In this document: positions 1 to 9,374 of the stretch, piece after piece | Layout: each line of letters opens with the position of its first letter | Numbering within the stretch: the stretch's first letter is position 1 | DNA from: Photorhabdus thracensis | GTDB lineage: Bacteria > Pseudomonadota > Gammaproteobacteria > Enterobacterales > Enterobacteriaceae | Reading direction: 5' to 3' | NCBI RefSeq assembly: GCF_001010285.1 | Contig: NZ_CP011104.1 | Span: forward strand, 1 to 64,000 | Length of the DNA: 64,000 nucleotides | Made by a program: the position numbers and the translations under genes | The notes under the pieces: generated by a model | Seen by the model: the letters and a program-made list of their open reading frames with translations, nothing else | Databases searched by the model: none | Told to the model about the DNA's origin: nothing

Positions 1-1190
1 GCCCATTTCATCGCGCAGAGCCTTAAACGCCATCAACTGGGCGTCGGACGCCTCAGGACGGGCTTGCAAATCAGTCACCGCCGCGTTGACTGCCATTATC
101 TGGTCGCGGTTGGTGAAAAAGGAGAGCACACTGCCTGCTCCCCATAATAAGGCCAGGGCCATCAGGCCGTTATAAACGTTGCGCCGCTGGATCCATCCGA
201 CCCGTCTGCCATGCCAGTGCAGACTGTCATCTAATACCCCCTGCCAGGCAGCATCGGGCAACCAGCTTTGCGGTCCTGCATCCGGGGTCGCTTCCAACGG
301 CAGACTGAACATCAGGCCACGCAGCGACACGACCTGAGCGTACTCCGCCAGCCACGGCGTCAATACCTTGCGCCAGTGGTCAATGCCTTTTTTCTCCAGC
401 GTGGAGGCTAGCCGATACAAAAAATCATGGGCATTCCTTGGGCAACAGTTGCTGCATCCCCCGCTTGCGTATCGGGTCAATCAACTGTTGCAGCTGGGTT
501 TCCACAATCTCGGGGGTACAGCGTTCAGGAAAAAGCCCCCCACTGCCTGAGTCACCCGTCCTTCTTGTGACCAGATACTGTGGCACACCTGCCACAAATA
601 GACAGGTGCCTGCCAGCGTAATGTTGGGCCTGTTTCTGCAACATTCGCAGGGCTTTATCCATCCAGACAGGCTGAGCGCTTTGTTGTTCGGTCAGCGCCC
701 AGACGATACCGTTGAGCGGACGGAAACGGCGCAAGCGACGCAGGGCCGCCAGTTGCGCGGCATCGGGCTCAGTTTGCAAACTGCCGCCCCACAGCAGGAG
801 CGTACGATGGCCCTCCTGCCAGTGTTGGGTGGTCAGCCCCGGCGCGATGGCTTCCACCTGTTCAGGTTCGCCCACAACAACAAGATACGGACTTTATACC
901 ACCAGAACATCCCGTAACGACGGTACAGGCGATCGCCTAAATCACCATAATTATACGGTTTGCTGACGGGAAAAAGTGGCCGGGTATCGGCTTCGTGTCA
1001 GTCACTTTGTTTTTGACAAACAACGTAACCGTGATAAAACCCAGCATACTCACCACCACCATGAGCACCCAGGCTATTCCACAAACCCCGTAACAAATGA
1101 TTGAACGTCTCGGTATCCGTGGTTTGGTGTTCTCCCCAAAACCACCATCCCAGGCCAACTAACGAAACCAACAGGTAATGGTTTCCCACC
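1..1190 (-). pseudogene. tssM: TssM (IcmF/VasK) N-terminal part, frameshifted and cut by the window edge
   Basis: TssM is the inner-membrane ring protein of the T6SS membrane complex (TssJLM). Translating the minus strand gives recognisable TssM pieces in changing frames. They are: a membrane segment near 1050-1110; a stretch around 820-960 with YGMFWWYK followed in another frame by VGEPEQVEAIAPGL; a block near 480-600 with PERCTPEIVETQLQQLIDP; and an uninterrupted frame from about 430 to base 1 with DFLYRLASTLEKKGIDHW and GLMFSLPLEA. At least four frame changes are needed. One traceable case is near 885, where an A-run one base longer would restore frame. The start is uncertain: GTG at about 1189, or about 1210 overlapping the upstream stop. 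I see frameshifts rather than substitution-type stops, so it is either a fresh pseudogene or sequence error. The gene continues off the left edge. Confidence 0.7.
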
Positions 1191-1207
1191 AGTAAGATGA
1201 AGTGTAT

Positions 1208-2378
1208 TCACCACTGAAACAGGTTGTAATTTATTCTCTTGCAGTGCCATAAAGATTTCACTATTCCAAACGCTAAAGCATGTTGAGGATCACGGGCTAA
1301 CCACCCACAGGGCTGGCCGGTATTTTCCGCCGAGATAGCCGCCAGTGTTTGCACCACGACCGCTTCCATCCCGCCAATATTGCCCCAATTGAGATCCTGC
1401 ACATGTTGAGTGACATTCCAGCCGGTCTCTTCCAGTGAGGAAACCTCCGGCTGGGAAAACAGAAAACAGGGTTCCGGTGGCTGGGTGATATCCGCCTGCA
1501 TCAGCGCCCGGGCCGCCACATCCATAACCTGTCATCCTCTTGAGTCTGAAAATATTCACCGCGGGTCAACGCCACTTTGCCGGTTTTTTTCAGCAACCAA
1601 ATAAAAAGCCGCTTCACCCGCCGGCAAGGCTGACTCCGCCTCACTGACCACACACTGGCAACCTGCGCACAAAATAGTCGCCTGACTGCCTGTTGTCGCA
1701 TTCAGCAGGTCAATCATCTCATCCAGGGTGTCAATACCGCGCCAGTATTGCGGCTGTTCAGGTAACCACCACATCAGGAAACCGCACCGCCATCTGGGCG
1801 GCAAACCCCTGCCAGACAGCGGCAGAGCCCAGCCAGTAACAGTGCAGCGGCGTACACTTCAAGGATTCCTGATGCTGGCTTCGCCACTGATTCACCGCCA
1901 TTTTCGCCAATTGGATTTCCCGTTGCTCACTATCCGAGACAAAAGAACGCAACAGGCGAACTGCCGGACCGGTTTTTTCCCTGAGGGGCTCCGGGCGACA
2001 ATGGGACTGATTAATCACACTCAGCCACACATCAGGCGTGATCCCCAGCGGCCCCGACCAACACCCAGTCCGCCAGCGCCATCTGCTGACGATGTTTGCG
2101 CCACCAACGTTGCCGCACCCACTCAACCTGTTGCTGATAAATCCAGGCGTTATGCCGGGCAAAACGGTAAAACAGCCAGCGGAATAGCAGACATAACAGC
2201 CATAACGCCGCCAGTCCGGGATCATGGCGTACAAGGCTGAAGCGTCATCGATTTCAGGTCTTATCAGCGCGACGAGGTTACTGACCAGCAATACCCCTCC
2301 GGCGCCTGCTGCCAACCAGCGTTTAAAACGGGGAGGTGAAGCCTGCCGATAAGGTGGAAAAAGGGGACGGGTTTTCAT
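1208..2378 (-). pseudogene. Unrecognised T6SS-linked membrane protein gene, multiply frameshifted
   Basis: The ATG at 2378 overlaps the PAAR stop codon in an ATGA junction, so it belongs to the T6SS operon. The N-terminus has a hydrophobic segment (AGGVLLVSNLVALI). A second membrane segment, LWLLCLLFRWLFYRF, appears only in another frame at about 2165-2225, after which the first frame resumes (ITPDVWLSVINQ). Further recognisably coding pieces follow in shifted frames (LPEQPQYWRGIDTLDEMI near 1740; AGEAAFYLVAEK near 1600; MDVAARALMQADI from 1525 to the stop at 1208). I count at least four frame changes over about 390 codons. I do not recognise the family. A membrane-anchored protein of about this size between a PAAR gene and tssM occurs, as I recall, in other enterobacterial T6SS clusters. 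A Tla-type lipase adaptor is conceivable but unsupported here. Confidence 0.5.
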
Positions 2379-2632
2379 GACGCCACCTGATAATCGGGAA
2401 AAGAGCTGACTAACGTACAACCACATTCACAACGATGACCGTGTAATGCCACTGGCTGACCCTCTATCAGGCAGGATGCACTCCCCTGAGCAATGGTGGT
2501 CATGCCATGCCGGTTACACTTAGCCGGATCACCCTTGCAGGCTATCGGTTGACCAAAACACAGATAGTGGCCCGACAATACTTTGCCGCCGTATTCGCGC
2601 AGGCTATCGCCCTGACGGATAACATTTTTCAT
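2375..2632 (-). CDS. PAAR-motif T6SS spike-tip protein
   Basis: A small (85 aa) protein beginning MKNVIRQGDSL, with the compact Gly-, His- and Cys-rich pattern of PAAR proteins: a GHYLCFGQPIACKGDPAKC region, then HGMTTIAQGSA, then QPVALHGHRCECGC near the C-terminus. PAAR proteins cap the VgrG trimer with a metal-bound cone and can carry effectors. The start at 2632 overlaps the effector stop (2629) by ATGA, and its own stop overlaps the next start at 2378, so it is tightly coupled in the operon. There is no fused toxin domain, so its cargo is presumably the neighbouring Tle1-type lipase. The ORF is intact although both flanking genes are frameshifted. Confidence 0.8.
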   Translation of the reverse strand: MKNVIRQGDSLREYGGKVLSGHYLCFGQPIACKGDPAKCNRHGMTTIAQGSASCLIEGQPVALHGHRCECGCTLVSSFPDYQVAS

Positions 2633-5111
2633 TTCTCCGGCTCCCCTCGCGGAGTCAGTTCCAGCGTCTTTCCTGCCCAACGCGCTTTGAGATTCTCTTT
2701 GCCGATTTGCAATCGCCGCGCTTCGATAAACTGTCTCTGCTGACCGGTCACCTCGCCCACATGATGGGTGAACGCTTTCGTCTGCTCTGCATCCGGTAAC
2801 ATGGGGATCAGTTCCCGGGTGGATAAATCGTGGGCGCTCACGTCCAGCTGAGTAAAATGAACTTCGTCGATGGCATCCGCCACCATGTTGCCGACTTTTT
2901 TCCGTTTGAAGATAAACAAGGCACTGCCAACCGGTGACGCGGCCCCCACCACATTGCCGCCCACCGTCAAAAGCGACAGGGGTTTATTACACATTTTGCC
3001 GAAGTAAATCACCCGGTAACGGAAATAACCGCCCTCCGGCTCGCGCGTATCCAACGTAGAGTACATAAACCAGGCGCGGGAATCATGCACTTGATTGTCA
3101 TACAGGTCGACCAGCAATGACTCCGGTGATTCTGGTTGACCGGTTTTTTCCCGCCGGGACTGACCGAAAAAGCCGTTTGACCAACACCTCTCCCGCCGCT
3201 TTCATTTGCTGATATTCCTTATCCTCATCATCACTGTTCAACAGATAAAGGGCATTGCCCAGAATGTCATCAACAACAAATTGCTTCACACTGTGTATTT
3301 CACGCCGTTCTCCCCGGTAGTCACGGCTAAATTCCGCAGCTGCTTCCCGCAACTGATTCTGCGCAGTTTCCGGGTCAAAATCCGGCACTCCTGGGGCTAA
3401 CACTGGGGGCTCTCCCCGTCCACCGCTAGAAGCGAAAGCCGTCCGCTGGGCTTTCCGTTGCTTTAACACCGCCTGTTGCTTTTCTTCCTGCGCCTGCTGA
3501 CTTTGCTCATAGTGGGCTTTTTCGCATCACGGTTGGGGGCTTCATGGAAAAACGGCGTACTGAGCAGCGTACCGCCGACGTAACGGTTGATACGCCAGGC
3601 TGTCAGCCAGTCCAGCTGGTTTTTCATGGCCTGCTCCAGCGCCACAGCTGACCGTACCGGTTCAAAGCGGGCAGCTTCCTCTTCCGACAAGGGTTGTTTA
3701 GGCATCTCCAGGCCCAGGGTGACTTCACGCCAGGGCGTTGAAACGGTTGACAAGTTCAAGAGCAGCTTCAAATTCTTGCTGAACATCAGTGGGTATTGCC
3801 CGCCACAATTGATGTCGTAAATCATTAGGTAATACCGACTTCGGAACCTTAAGAGGTGCCCCGGACTGAAAGGCTGCGGCATACATTTCATGCAGGGCTA
3901 TCTGAGACAACAGTAATCCGTCTGTTTTATCTATTGATTTACCCTGCTCTCCCGGTGGATAACCGCCCCCTAAATCAGAATGCACACCGGGATAAATCAC
4001 CTCGGTACTGCCTGTCGGGTAAGTGCCATCTGAACGGCAAATGGAGTCCATCGGGAAACTCAACCGCTGTTCATGGGTCGAGACCAGATGCACACAGCGT
4101 TTCACCAACCCGCCGTAAGTCTCCTCCGATGGCAGCTCCTGCGTGCCGTCTGCCCAGGCCATATGGCCTTCAACGACAGGAACCACATGGCTCACCCCGA
4201 CCGACGCCACGGTGTCAAACAGCCCGAGAAATTCCACACTGATGGGCAAGTTACCATCCGGGTCGGTTTCGTTTTTCGCTTGCAGACACTGCAACGGCTT
4301 CGAATTATCCCCTTTAGGTGGCGGCAACAGTTCGGCCAGCCAGTTGACGAAGGCTCGCGCCTCTGCCGCCCCACGGGAGAAACCATACACATACAACTTC
4401 ATTCCCAGCAGTTTGGATTTGCCCCGTCCCGGCTGGCTGCGGGCTATGACTAGCTCACGTTTTAAGCGGAAAAACTGCTTATAAAACTCGCCATAACGGT
4501 TATGCGCCCCCCCCAAGCCCAGCGTGTGCCATGTCGTGGCCATCGCCTCAAGGGATTTTTGACAAGCAGTATCATCAATTTTGTCGTTTGCTAATACGCG
4601 TTTTAATACATCAATCAACCGCAGCAACGCCCAGTTGATCCGGTCCTCACCGCGGTCAGCACCAGCCAGTCCTAATGTGGTGTAATCCAGATCATTAATT
4701 TCCGGGAAGGGGGTGCCCACACCGGGAATATAATACTTAAAGTACTTTCCACCGGTGCTGTCAATATCATCCAACAACGGCTTACCTGACGCGCCACCCG
4801 CATAACCAGCCCCAATCGTCGCCTGGAAAAGGCGGACAATATTGGTTGGGTGATTAGGAACGGCCTGATAAAGGTCGTTATATAAATTATTGCCGGTCCC
4901 GTCAAAAAAACAGGCTGACATGCAGGGTCTTACAGCAGGGCGGCGCCACTCGACGATCCGCAGCCAGACAGAGCTCCTGATGGTAAGCTCTCTCTTGACT
5001 AATTTGTTGGCGGCAATTTTGCCTAATCAGGTAATCCCGAGCGGGCAACCGTCCCTGAGCAGGAAAAGGGGCGGGCAACCAGACAGCATCGTTATGATTT
5101 ATTTCGGACAT
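2629..5111 (-). pseudogene. Tle1-type (DUF2235) T6SS phospholipase effector, four frameshifts
   Basis: The intact protein would be about 827 aa. It starts MSEINHNDAVWLPAP at 5111, overlapping the upstream lipoprotein stop. After a short N-terminal region comes the DUF2235 hydrolase domain: FFDGTGNN (oxyanion/Asp region), YGFSRGAAEARAF with the G-x-S-x-G nucleophile, and GVHSDLGGGY carrying the likely catalytic His. The family attacks phospholipids of rival cells. Frame breaks lie at about 4908-4914 (T7 where T6 gives LFFDGTGNN), about 3733 (CCC where CC restores NAWREV), about 3520 (A5 where A6 is needed) and about 3146 (A6 where A5 is needed). All four are single-base length changes in short runs, and reading continues normally afterwards. 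A neighbouring DUF4123 adaptor, VgrG, PAAR and putative immunity lipoproteins complete the module. As written, the lipase would stop after about 69 residues, before its catalytic serine. Confidence 0.8.
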
Positions 5112-5611
5112 ACTTTGGGCTCCTTCATTTTTAAAGGTTCTTTTATCGGATAATTGGGGCTGTTATAGGTGTTGCAGGAGGTAGTGACTTTAACCTGATC
5201 ACAGGGTAAAAAATGCACCGTAATACCGCAGGTGCGCTGCCCGGTATAATCGGGTACCGGCACTACCTGGCTATGCTGACGTTTCTGGGCATTGACTTTT
5301 TCCCTCCATGCCAAATACTTCCCCCAATTTTCATACCCAGGAAAATCATCAGAGAAAGCGACACCAGTTTCCCAATTTACCTGAACAGTCATCCCTTGTT
5401 GCCACTTCTCTGGGGCTCGATAGCAGCAACCACCCCCACCGCCCTGATACGGTCCGATAATATCGATACCTGGCGAACCATCCACACTGAACCGATTAAT
5501 TGCCCACTTGGTATGGTTAATCGCCTCGATGGTTCCCGCCTGCGCCGGAAACTGGCTACAAGCAGCCAGTAACAGACACAAAACCGCCAGCCTAAGCTGT
5601 TGTTTTTTCAT
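5099..5611 (-). CDS. DUF3304-like lipoprotein, copy 1 (putative Tle1 immunity protein)
   Basis: 170 aa from MKKQQLRLAV, with AAGGAG six bases upstream of the start. The signal peptide ends in the lipobox LLAAC, so the mature protein is probably a lipoprotein. The remainder is a periplasmic domain: GTIEAINHTKWAINRF near the N-terminus, a glycine run followed by CCYR (GPYQGGGGGCCYR), and conserved cysteines toward the C-terminus (RTCGITVHFLPCDQ, TSCNTY). This matches my memory of DUF3304 lipoproteins found beside T6SS lipases. Tle1-family effectors are usually paired with periplasm-facing lipoprotein immunity factors, so immunity is the natural inference. Its stop overlaps the effector start at 5111, supporting co-translation. 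It is a tandem paralogue of the gene at 5663-6175. Confidence 0.75.
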   Translation of the reverse strand: MKKQQLRLAVLCLLLAACSQFPAQAGTIEAINHTKWAINRFSVDGSPGIDIIGPYQGGGGGCCYRAPEKWQQGMTVQVNWETGVAFSDDFPGYENWGKYLAWREKVNAQKRQHSQVVPVPDYTGQRTCGITVHFLPCDQVKVTTSCNTYNSPNYPIKEPLKMKEPKVCPK

Positions 5612-6219
5612 CTTCGACTCCTTCACATGGGGGATAATCTGGACTTGAGATGCCTGTATGCATTACTTCGGACATACTTTGGGCTCCTTCATTTTTAAAG
5701 GTTCTTTAATTGGATAATTGGGACTGTTATAGGTGTTGCAGGAGGTGGTGACTTTGACTTGATCACAGGGTAAAAAATGCACCGTAATACCACAGGTGCG
5801 CTGCCCGGTATAATCGGGTACCGGTACTACTTGGCTATGTTGGCGCTTCTGGGCATCAATTTTGTTTTTCCATGCATAATATTTTTCTCTATCCGCAAAA
5901 CCGGGAAAACCATCCATTTCCCCTACACCTGTCTCCCAATCCACCCGAACAGTCATCCCTGGTTGCCATTTATCTGGGGTCCGATAGCAACACCCCCCCC
6001 CTCCGCCCTGGTACGGTCCGATAATATCGATACCTGGCGAACCATCCACACTGAACCGATTAATTGCCCACTTGGTATGGTTAATCGCCTCAATGGTTCC
6101 CGCCTGTGCCGGAAACTGGCTACAGACAGCCAATAACAGACACAAAACCGTCAGCCTAAGCTGTTGTTTTTTCATCTTCGACTCCTTCACTGGGGGATAA
6201 TCTGGATTTGAGATGCCTG
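5104..6219. repeat. Tandem duplication of a ~560-bp unit carrying the DUF3304 gene
   Basis: Two direct copies with a 564-bp period: about 5104-5655 and 5668-6219. Both share the gene start region (ATCTTCGACTCCTTCAC on the plus strand), the leader piece GGGGATAATCTGGA and GAGATGCCTG, and the 3' end (CGGACATACTTTGGGCTCC). The repeat includes the last codons of the DUF4123 gene, so the duplication breakpoint lies inside that gene's tail. Confidence 0.85.
5663..6175 (-). CDS. DUF3304-like protein, copy 2 (altered lipobox)
   Basis: 170 aa, nearly identical to copy 1 through the signal peptide, the glycine-rich block and the last 60 residues, but divergent in the middle (GEMDGFPGFADREKYYAWKNK here versus AFSDDFPGYENWGKYLAWREK in copy 1). 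The same AAGGAG ribosome site precedes MKKQQLRLTV. The lipobox residue before the cysteine is Val (LLAVC) where lipobox consensus wants Gly, Ala or Ser, so lipidation may fail. An AQA signal peptidase I site follows a few residues later, so this copy could be a soluble periplasmic protein. It overlaps the end of the DUF4123 gene by 20 bases. The concentration of differences in one internal patch suggests selection on a binding face. Confidence 0.75.
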   Translation of the reverse strand: MKKQQLRLTVLCLLLAVCSQFPAQAGTIEAINHTKWAINRFSVDGSPGIDIIGPYQGGGGGCCYRTPDKWQPGMTVRVDWETGVGEMDGFPGFADREKYYAWKNKIDAQKRQHSQVVPVPDYTGQRTCGITVHFLPCDQVKVTTSCNTYNSPNYPIKEPLKMKEPKVCPK

Positions 6220-6968
6220 AGCACGAATGATTCTCTGTCATCATCCAGTAAAACGTGGGTGTTTGATGCCTCTACCATCAGGGCATAGCAGCTATTGAAC
6301 CGTTGTTCACCGGTGACTTCTGGGTATTCATCCGCATTGAGTTGCTGTGCAAGAAGATACGCATCAGAGACGCATAAGAGGTGTTCAAATTGCTCATCCG
6401 TCAGATCGATTTTTTCAATAGTTTCATTTGCTGGCCCTGAGTCGCCCGCCCCTAAAACAAATTGAGGAACACCGTCATGATCAAGCCAGCTCCAGAACAA
6501 CGCGGGCCGGAGTAATTGCTGTTGCTGCTCCTCATCCAACACATGAGAAAACAGCACAGGAAAAATACGCGGATCAAAAAAGCGTAAAATACCCGCCTGT
6601 CCCGCGTATGCGGCATTCGTACATTGAATTAAATACCGAGACAACAGGTCAAATGACCATGACGAACATAAAATCAGCAGCAAGGGTTCTTCCCTTAAGC
6701 GCAGGATAATTTCCTGCATCCATTGCCGCTGGTCGGAGTGTGTTAAATCAATCCGGATCAATACCGGCGCATCCACCACCACCATCTCTTCGGGCAATCC
6801 CTGAAACAGCGAGCACCATTTGATTTCAGGCGAAAAACTCTTCAACGCCGGGATCAGCGAGAACTCGCTCCCGGACTGATCCACGATGATATCGAGGCAA
6901 TGCATACCGACATCCTTTGCTGACGCCTCAAGTGCGGCAATCCAGTCGGCTATTTGATCATCATTCAT
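6156..6968 (-). CDS. DUF4123 T6SS adaptor/chaperone (Tap/TEC-like)
   Basis: 270 aa, acidic, cytoplasmic, with no signal peptide. The N-terminal half is a DUF4123-like domain, whose clearest signature is LRFFDPRIFPVLFSHVLDEEQ near the middle, followed by the FWSWLDHDG stretch. DUF4123 proteins load a specific effector onto the cognate VgrG tip. Its position directly after vgrG (3-bp gap) and before the immunity and lipase genes says its client is the Tle1-type effector. The C-terminus overlaps the second DUF3304 start and is part of the duplicated unit. Confidence 0.75.
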   Translation of the reverse strand: MNDDQIADWIAALEASAKDVGMHCLDIIVDQSGSEFSLIPALKSFSPEIKWCSLFQGLPEEMVVVDAPVLIRIDLTHSDQRQWMQEIILRLREEPLLLILCSSWSFDLLSRYLIQCTNAAYAGQAGILRFFDPRIFPVLFSHVLDEEQQQQLLRPALFWSWLDHDGVPQFVLGAGDSGPANETIEKIDLTDEQFEHLLCVSDAYLLAQQLNADEYPEVTGEQRFNSCYALMVEASNTHVLLDDDRESFVLRHLKSRLSPSEGVEDEKTTA

Positions 6969-6971
6969 CGG

Positions 6972-9374
6972 TTATTTCCTCAAAACAAACCCTTGCGCCA
7001 TCTCCTGCGCTTTTTTCAGACACTCTTTGCACACGGATTCAGGCAGATCAGGTAAGGGAAAATCCTGTTTCGCCGGGGCGTCCATTTTGTGCTGCCCTTT
7101 CAGGCTTAACAGGCCCGGCCCGTGAATTTCAATTTCACCCGCCGGAGACAGACGGATATACGCACCGCCACACGCCAATGTCAGGCCGTTTTTGGCGGTA
7201 ATCTGTACATGGCCCTGGGTTGAATTGACCGTGACATCCTTTAATGCGGTGATACCCAGAACATCACCATGTGACTCCAGAGCAAACGGCCCTTTTCCCG
7301 ACACCATACGCATCCCTTCGCTTTGCGCTAACAGGGAGATAGCTTTTGTCGCATTCACCCCAATTCGGCAGGCACTGGCGATATGTACTTCGCCCGCACT
7401 TTGGGCATAGAGCGCCTGACCACTTTGCACCATTACGGTCTGTGGGCTGACAATCCCTACCCCCTCCGGCGCACTGAGCAGCATGGCCGCCATTTTCAGT
7501 TGATCCACGCCCTGTAAATAGGTTTTCAGGCTCTCGGTATCCGGCTGATAATTCAGGTGGGTTTGAGTTACCGTTCCCCATTCCATTACCTGGTTGACGG
7601 CACCTTTGACCAGACTGATGGCCGAGTTCATCGCCAGTACTTCCCCGTTGGCATTGGCCTGTTTATCCGCACTGATAAACAACCCCTTACCGGCCCGGAT
7701 CGCGCCCCAGTCATCAGTGCGCAATTCAAAACCTTCGCCCCGTTTATCCGGGTGCGGTTTCTGACTGTCCACCAGATACCCCAGGTTAAGCTGGCTCTTA
7801 CCGCCATATTCGGTACTCAGTTTGATGTGCTCCCGACCGCGTTCGTCATCCATCCGCAGTTTGTTATTCGCCGGGGTACGCAGGACATTGCGTTTGTAGT
7901 TGAACAAGGTGACGTGATCGGGGTGTTTTGAGTCGTGCAGCGCATGGGCGATATAGGGCCGATCCGGGTCGCCCCCTTCAAACGCGATCGCCACCTCGGT
8001 ACCATCAAGCAACGGCCAGTGAAAACCGTAGGTGTCGCCCGCATAGGGACGAGCCAGACGTACCCACAGGCTTTCTCCCCCCTTCGGCCATTCCGCCCGG
8101 TCAAAATCAAACGCCACCCGGTACAACCCGTCTTTATCAATATCCCCGTACGGGTCGTTCACGACCGTGCTGCTCACCCTGGCGGGCAAGGTGCCCGCTA
8201 TCCGGGGTTTGGGGATCAATTCAGGTCGAAAACAGATGTTTTCCGCGTAGGGAATAGCGGTGAATGCCATTTCAAAACTGCGATCCCGGCGCGCACTGCT
8301 GCGAATAGCGGTGATCACCGCCCCTTTACGGAAGGCTTCCGGGGCCTCCCCCCTGACTTTCAACTCCTGGCCCGGCAACAGCGTCGCAGATGTCGTCAAT
8401 CCCCGCAGTTGAGTCTGTCGATTCAGGTAACGTTCATGTTGCAGCCGGGAGTAAAACACCCCGCTTTCCACTGCCGGATCCAGGTCGTAACGGTTGCCTA
8501 ACACCCGGTAGTTGTTATCCCGATAATGGTACGCTTCGCCATACAGGGTCTCATCGCCCCGCGTCACATCCACTTCAGCATCCATACCGTATTGCGGCAA
8601 CGCGTCACGGTAGTCATAATCCCGGGTCACCACCTTCCCTTCCACCACCTGATGCGCCGTTTCCATGCCCCACACCACATCTTCCTCCCCGCCGTGCATC
8701 CCTGACGGATTGCGGGCCGGCATATAGACATTTAACTGGTAGTAACGCTGATCGTCGTAAAACTCCACCACCTCAATTTTCAGCCGGTCGTCCGCGGTCA
8801 GTTTGTACCAGATCCCCACTTCCGCCAGCAGGCGTTGCACAAAACGCAAGTCATCTTCGTCGTATTGCATCACCTGCTCCCGCTTCGGGCAGGGGTACGC
8901 CAGGGTGAATAAGAAATCCTGGCCGCGAAAACCGTGACGTTCACGCAGGATTTTTTCCACGATTTCCGGTACCGACATCTTTTGATAAATGGCGGACTGG
9001 CGGCTTCTCGACAACAGGGCCAACCGCGGCTCCAGGATCACTTCATAATGGCTTTCATCCCGCGAGGTGGACAGCAGCTTAAATTCGCTGATCACCCCGT
9101 AGATTGTGCGCAGCGGTGCCGGCGGTATCACCGGCATTCCCCGTATTCCCGGATTAATCGCGGGCGACGTCAGGGTAAACGCGGCGTCCCGCATCAGCAT
9201 CTGCGCCGGTTTGATATCTTTCACCGGGCTGGTGAATTCAATGACGTAACGAAAAGGCCGGCTTAAGGCTTCCTGCCCGCTAAACGCCACCACATCCAGC
9301 GGCGCGGTATTTTTCCACACTTTCAGTTTGTAGCGGCTGTGATCAAAGATGATCGCCGGGGTTGCGTTGTTCAT
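6972..9374 (-). CDS. vgrG: VgrG (TssI) spike protein
   Basis: 800 aa. The N-terminal two thirds is the gp27/gp5-like VgrG core: an early SRPFRYVIEFTSP region, YDEDDLRFVQRLLAEVG near residue 165, DKDGLYRVAFDFD and WVRLARPYAGDTYGFHWP in the OB-fold region, and FEGGDPDRPYIAHALHD just after it. A DUF2345-like beta-helical extension follows (ALKDVTVNSTQGHVQITAKNG). It ends in a short cysteine-bearing tail (SVCKECLKKAQEM) with no obvious enzymatic domain, so it probably acts as a carrier for the downstream adaptor-effector pair. The ATG overlaps the tssH stop by four bases. Confidence 0.93.
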   Translation of the reverse strand: MNNATPAIIFDHSRYKLKVWKNTAPLDVVAFSGQEALSRPFRYVIEFTSPVKDIKPAQMLMRDAAFTLTSPAINPGIRGMPVIPPAPLRTIYGVISEFKLLSTSRDESHYEVILEPRLALLSRSRQSAIYQKMSVPEIVEKILRERHGFRGQDFLFTLAYPCPKREQVMQYDEDDLRFVQRLLAEVGIWYKLTADDRLKIEVVEFYDDQRYYQLNVYMPARNPSGMHGGEEDVVWGMETAHQVVEGKVVTRDYDYRDALPQYGMDAEVDVTRGDETLYGEAYHYRDNNYRVLGNRYDLDPAVESGVFYSRLQHERYLNRQTQLRGLTTSATLLPGQELKVRGEAPEAFRKGAVITAIRSSARRDRSFEMAFTAIPYAENICFRPELIPKPRIAGTLPARVSSTVVNDPYGDIDKDGLYRVAFDFDRAEWPKGGESLWVRLARPYAGDTYGFHWPLLDGTEVAIAFEGGDPDRPYIAHALHDSKHPDHVTLFNYKRNVLRTPANNKLRMDDERGREHIKLSTEYGGKSQLNLGYLVDSQKPHPDKRGEGFELRTDDWGAIRAGKGLFISADKQANANGEVLAMNSAISLVKGAVNQVMEWGTVTQTHLNYQPDTESLKTYLQGVDQLKMAAMLLSAPEGVGIVSPQTVMVQSGQALYAQSAGEVHIASACRIGVNATKAISLLAQSEGMRMVSGKGPFALESHGDVLGITALKDVTVNSTQGHVQITAKNGLTLACGGAYIRLSPAGEIEIHGPGLLSLKGQHKMDAPAKQDFPLPDLPESVCKECLKKAQEMAQGFVLRK

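Noticed and set aside
1208-2378. A Tla3 (DUF2875) lipase adaptor as the identity of the broken gene before tssM
   Set aside because: Only position supports it; the readable fragments show no motif I can tie to that family.
6972-9374. Plus-strand frames of 100-190 codons opposite vgrG and its neighbours
   Set aside because: Shadow frames of well-supported minus-strand genes; composition is Pro/Arg-rich and no start signals are present.
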